Below are positions 30,241 through 32,836 of a stretch of DNA of 32,836 nt, one piece after another. Position 1 is the first letter of the stretch. Each line of letters begins with the position of its first letter. The stretch is from positions 1-32,836 of the forward strand of contig JAGLKG010000211.1 in the NCBI GenBank assembly GCA_023141835.1. Direction: 5' to 3'. The translations under genes and the position numbers were made by a program. The notes under the pieces are model-generated. The model was not told the origin of the DNA. It worked only from the letters and a program-made list of their open reading frames with translations, and did not search any database. The DNA comes from Maribacter sp. Lineage in GTDB: Bacteria > Bacteroidota > Bacteroidia > Flavobacteriales > Flavobacteriaceae.

Positions 30241-30861
30241 ATGGAAATTGTTATTGCTAACGAATCTCATTTTAAATACGCAGAGGTCATTTGCGATACC
30301 ATCGCCGAATCGGCCAAGGTTAGGGGCACTGGTATTGCCAAGAGAACTCCGGATTACATTCTTAAAAAACTTGAAAACAGGAATGCGGTCATTGCACTCG
30401 ATGATGGCAAGTTTGCGGGGTTCTGTTATATTGAAATTTGGGGACATGATAAATTCGTGGCCAATTCAGGTCTTATCGTACACCCGGATTACAGAAACCA
30501 AGGTCTAGCCAAAAAAATTAAAAAAGCCATTTTTGAGCTTTCAATCAAGAAATTTCCAGCAGCCAAAATATTTGGGATTACAACGGGTTTGGCCGTGATG
30601 AAGATCAATTATGAGTTGGGATACAAACCTGTGACCTTTTCTGAACTAACAGAGGACCCCCAATTTTGGAAAGGCTGCCAGACGTGCAAAAACTTTGACA
30701 TTCTCACCAGAACAGAACAAAAAATGTGTTTATGTACAGGAATGTTATATGATCCAGTATTAAAGAAAAAAAATGCAAAAAAAGAAAAAGTTAACGGCAA
30801 GGCATTTAAAAGACTAAAAAGTATAAAGGAACAACTGTTTCTTAAAAGGAAAACCAAATAA
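30241..30861 (+). CDS. GNAT acyltransferase of the arginine operon
   Basis: A 206-residue protein: the GNAT domain occupies about residues 1-135, with the acyl-CoA loop VHPDYRNQGLAKKIKKAI (80-97). The likely job is N-acylation of glutamate, the first step of arginine synthesis, because the next genes are argG and argC and some Bacteroidota use N-succinyl or N-acetyl intermediates. This assignment rests on context. A four-Cys motif follows the domain (Cys146, 149, 163, 165: CQTC then CLC), resembling a small metal-binding site, and the C-terminus is strongly basic. The tail may bind zinc or RNA. The gene is 37 bases before argG. Confidence 0.8.
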   Translation: MEIVIANESHFKYAEVICDTIAESAKVRGTGIAKRTPDYILKKLENRNAVIALDDGKFAGFCYIEIWGHDKFVANSGLIVHPDYRNQGLAKKIKKAIFELSIKKFPAAKIFGITTGLAVMKINYELGYKPVTFSELTEDPQFWKGCQTCKNFDILTRTEQKMCLCTGMLYDPVLKKKNAKKEKVNGKAFKRLKSIKEQLFLKRKTK

Positions 30862-30898
30862 AGATTTTCGTCCAAACGAAAACAAAATAAAAATAATA

Positions 30899-32089
30899 AT
30901 GAGCAAATTAGTATTAGCATATAGTGGTGGGTTAGATACCTCGTATTGCGCAAAGTATCTCTCCAAGGAAAAAGGGTATGAAGTTCATGCCGTTAGTGTC
31001 AACACAGGTGGGTTTTCCTCAGAAGAGATTTCTTCTATAAAAGAAAAAGCTATTGAATTGGGCGCCAGCTCCTATACTTCGATAGATGCCGTACAAACCT
31101 TTTATGACAAGGTTGTAAAGTATCTTATTTTCGGCAATGTTCTAAAGAATAATACCTATCCACTCTCGGTCAGTGCGGAACGAATTGTACAGGCCATTGA
31201 AATTGTTAACCATGCAAAAAAAATAGGTGCCAAATATATTGCACATGGAAGCACTGGGGCAGGTAACGATCAGGTAAGATTCGATATGATTTTTCAAATC
31301 ATTGCTCCGGAAATTAAAATAATAACCCCTATACGGGACAATAAATTGACCCGGGAGGCTGAAATCGAATACCTCAAGGAAAACGGCGTGGATTATTCTT
31401 GGGAAAAAGCTAAATACTCTATAAACAAAGGTCTATGGGGAACATCTGTCGGTGGTGAAGAAACTTTGACTTCAAATTTACCGTTGCCAGATTCGGCATA
31501 TCCCAGTCAATTGCAGGAAAAGGATCCAACGAAGGTGAAACTCACTTTTGAAAAAGGGGAATTGATTGCCATTGACGGACAAAAAGATGTACCCGTAGCC
31601 AACATTGAGAAATTAGATGCGCTTGCCTCCAAATATGCCATTGGAAGGGATATCCATGTGGGTGATACCATTATCGGTATAAAAGGCAGGGTTGGTTTTG
31701 AAGCTGCGGCATCGCTTATTATTATAAAAGCCCATCATTTATTGGAAAAACATACCTTGAGCAAATGGCAACAGTACCAAAAAGAACAACAAGGAAATTT
31801 CTATGGAATGTTATTGCATGAAGGCAATTACCTTGACGAAGTAATGCGAAATATTGAAGCTTTCTTAACCGATACCCAAAAGAATGTTTCGGGAGATGTA
31901 TTCGTTTCCCTTTATCCTTTTCAATTTAGATTAAACGGCATCTCCTCTGAGCATGACCTTATGAATGCTTCATTCGGGAGTTACGGAGAAATGCATAAAG
32001 GATGGACAGCTGATGATGCTAAAGGTTTTATCAAAATACTTTCCAACTCAGGGAAAATATATAACCACGTAAACCACAATCATGATTAA
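30899..32089 (+). CDS. argG: argininosuccinate synthase
   Basis: Joins citrulline and aspartate using ATP to form argininosuccinate in the cytoplasm. The 396-residue length is normal. The ATP pyrophosphatase loop is AYSGGLDTSYC (7-17), followed by the family blocks IAHGSTGAGNDQVRFD (the citrulline and ATP site, about 113-128), TPIRD, and KYSINKGLWGTSVGGEE (aspartate and citrulline contacts). No truncation or missing active-site residue is visible. It overlaps argC by 8 bases, so the two are coupled. Expression is probably controlled by the leader at 30066-30187. Confidence 0.96.
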   Translation: MSKLVLAYSGGLDTSYCAKYLSKEKGYEVHAVSVNTGGFSSEEISSIKEKAIELGASSYTSIDAVQTFYDKVVKYLIFGNVLKNNTYPLSVSAERIVQAIEIVNHAKKIGAKYIAHGSTGAGNDQVRFDMIFQIIAPEIKIITPIRDNKLTREAEIEYLKENGVDYSWEKAKYSINKGLWGTSVGGEETLTSNLPLPDSAYPSQLQEKDPTKVKLTFEKGELIAIDGQKDVPVANIEKLDALASKYAIGRDIHVGDTIIGIKGRVGFEAAASLIIIKAHHLLEKHTLSKWQQYQKEQQGNFYGMLLHEGNYLDEVMRNIEAFLTDTQKNVSGDVFVSLYPFQFRLNGISSEHDLMNASFGSYGEMHKGWTADDAKGFIKILSNSGKIYNHVNHNHD

Positions 32090-32836
32090 GGTAGGTATTA
32101 TAGGTGGATCGGGATATACGGGTGGGGAGTTGATCCGAATTTTATTGAACCACCCTAAAGCAGACATTGATTTTGTGTACAGTACCACAAGGGCAGGCAA
32201 GAAGGTTTCCTCTGCACATCCTGATTTGTTGGGGTTGACAGAATTAAATTTTACAGGAGATGTAAATCTGAATGTTGATGTGGTTTTCCTTTGTTTGGGA
32301 CATGGTAATTCTACAAAGTTTTTGAATGAAAATGATTTTTCCACAGCAACCAAAATCATCGATTTAAGCAATGATTTCAGGTTAATGGCAGATTCCATTT
32401 TGAATGGAAAAGAATTTGTCTATGGACTCCCTGAATTGAAAAAAACAGATATTAAAAATGCTAATCATATAGCCAATCCCGGTTGTTTTGCGACAGCAAT
32501 CCAACTGGCTTTGCTTCCCTTGGCAAATGCGAATTTTTTGAACAATCAGATTCATGTAAATGCCGTTACCGGAAGTACTGGAGCAGGAATAAGTCCATCT
32601 GGAACCACACATTTTAGTTGGCGAAATAGTAATGCTTCCTGGTATAAACCTTTTACACATCAGCATTTGGACGAAATCAATGAAAGCCTTGAGTCTCTCC
32701 AACATCAAGTTGGGGAAATCATGTTTCTACCAAATCGAGGAAACTTCACAAGAGGCATATTGGCCACCGCCTATACCCCTTTTGAAGGTAGTGAAGCTGA
32801 TGCCGTTAAACTATATCAGAACTTTTATAAAGAAGC
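32082..32836 (+). CDS. argC: N-acyl-gamma-glutamyl-phosphate reductase, 3' end outside window
   Basis: NADPH-dependent reduction of N-acyl-glutamyl-5-phosphate to the semialdehyde in arginine synthesis. 251 residues are visible from the ATG at 32082. The Rossmann motif is VGIIGGSGYTGGELIR (4-19), and the catalytic Cys135 lies in IANPGCFATAIQL (130-142). VTGSTGAGISPSG and FLPNRGNFTRGI, both family blocks, follow. The frame is open to the last base, so the C-terminal part lies outside the window. Its start lies within the last codons of argG (8-base overlap). Whether the substrate is the acetyl or succinyl form cannot be told from the sequence. Confidence 0.95.
   Translation, partial: MIKVGIIGGSGYTGGELIRILLNHPKADIDFVYSTTRAGKKVSSAHPDLLGLTELNFTGDVNLNVDVVFLCLGHGNSTKFLNENDFSTATKIIDLSNDFRLMADSILNGKEFVYGLPELKKTDIKNANHIANPGCFATAIQLALLPLANANFLNNQIHVNAVTGSTGAGISPSGTTHFSWRNSNASWYKPFTHQHLDEINESLESLQHQVGEIMFLPNRGNFTRGILATAYTPFEGSEADAVKLYQNFYKE

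Overview
The window looks like chromosomal DNA from a marine-type member of the Flavobacteriaceae (Bacteroidota). The evidence is AT-rich DNA, promoter boxes of the Bacteroidota form TAnnTTTG, few Shine-Dalgarno sites, many Cys-lipidated or signal-peptide envelope proteins, and flavobacterial gene orders: coaX / outer-membrane protein / TPR protein / lptC / CNNM-CBS protein, and an acetyltransferase-argG-argC arginine operon. No phage, CRISPR array, rRNA or classical insertion sequence was seen.

Layout. (1) 1-5382, minus strand: a tight operon reading coaX, a beta-barrel protein, a TPR protein, lptC, a 67-residue membrane protein and a CNNM/CBS protein cut by the window edge. (2) 5458-5583: tRNA-Phe with its own promoter and terminator. 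(3) 5629-9623, plus strand: a methylthioribose-kinase-like phosphotransferase, a lipoprotein ADP-ribosylglycohydrolase, a BKACE (DUF849) enzyme and a GNAT-like acyltransferase. (4) 9639-11189, minus strand: a solitary GH32 fructanase lipoprotein. (5) 11268-14888, plus strand: a cluster typical of arsenosugar biosynthesis (rhodanese, TIGR04282-type transferase, purine nucleoside phosphorylase, DUF547 protein, TIGR04283-type glycosyltransferase), but ArsS and ArsM are not in the window. (6) 14898-21621, minus strand: envelope genes, namely DUF547, a beta-barrel, a GH113-like hydrolase, a lipoprotein, a short Omp85 protein, a broken and catalytically degenerate amidase paralogue, and an intact amidase. 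(7) 21804-24740, plus strand: an FAD oxidoreductase and a membrane polyferredoxin. (8) 24839-25213: a 375-bp element in which a GIY-YIG nuclease gene lies between 22-nt inverted repeats, with the gene's last codons and stop inside the right repeat. (9) 25240-30019, plus strand: a YwqK-like protein, two GT2 glycosyltransferases, a DoxX-like protein and a polytopic mannosyltransferase-like protein. (10) 30051-32836, plus strand: an arginine operon (GNAT, argG, argC, cut by the edge) preceded by a probable arginine-rich leader peptide and attenuator.

The least-explained signals are the repeat-bounded GIY-YIG element, the 27-codon leader peptide ending in three consecutive Arg codons before the arginine operon, the structured leader before the DUF547 gene, the Tyr-to-stop change in the amidase paralogue, and the purine nucleoside phosphorylase with Asp at the base-specificity position inside an arsenosugar-type cluster. 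Functional calls rest on motif recognition by eye; no database search was run.
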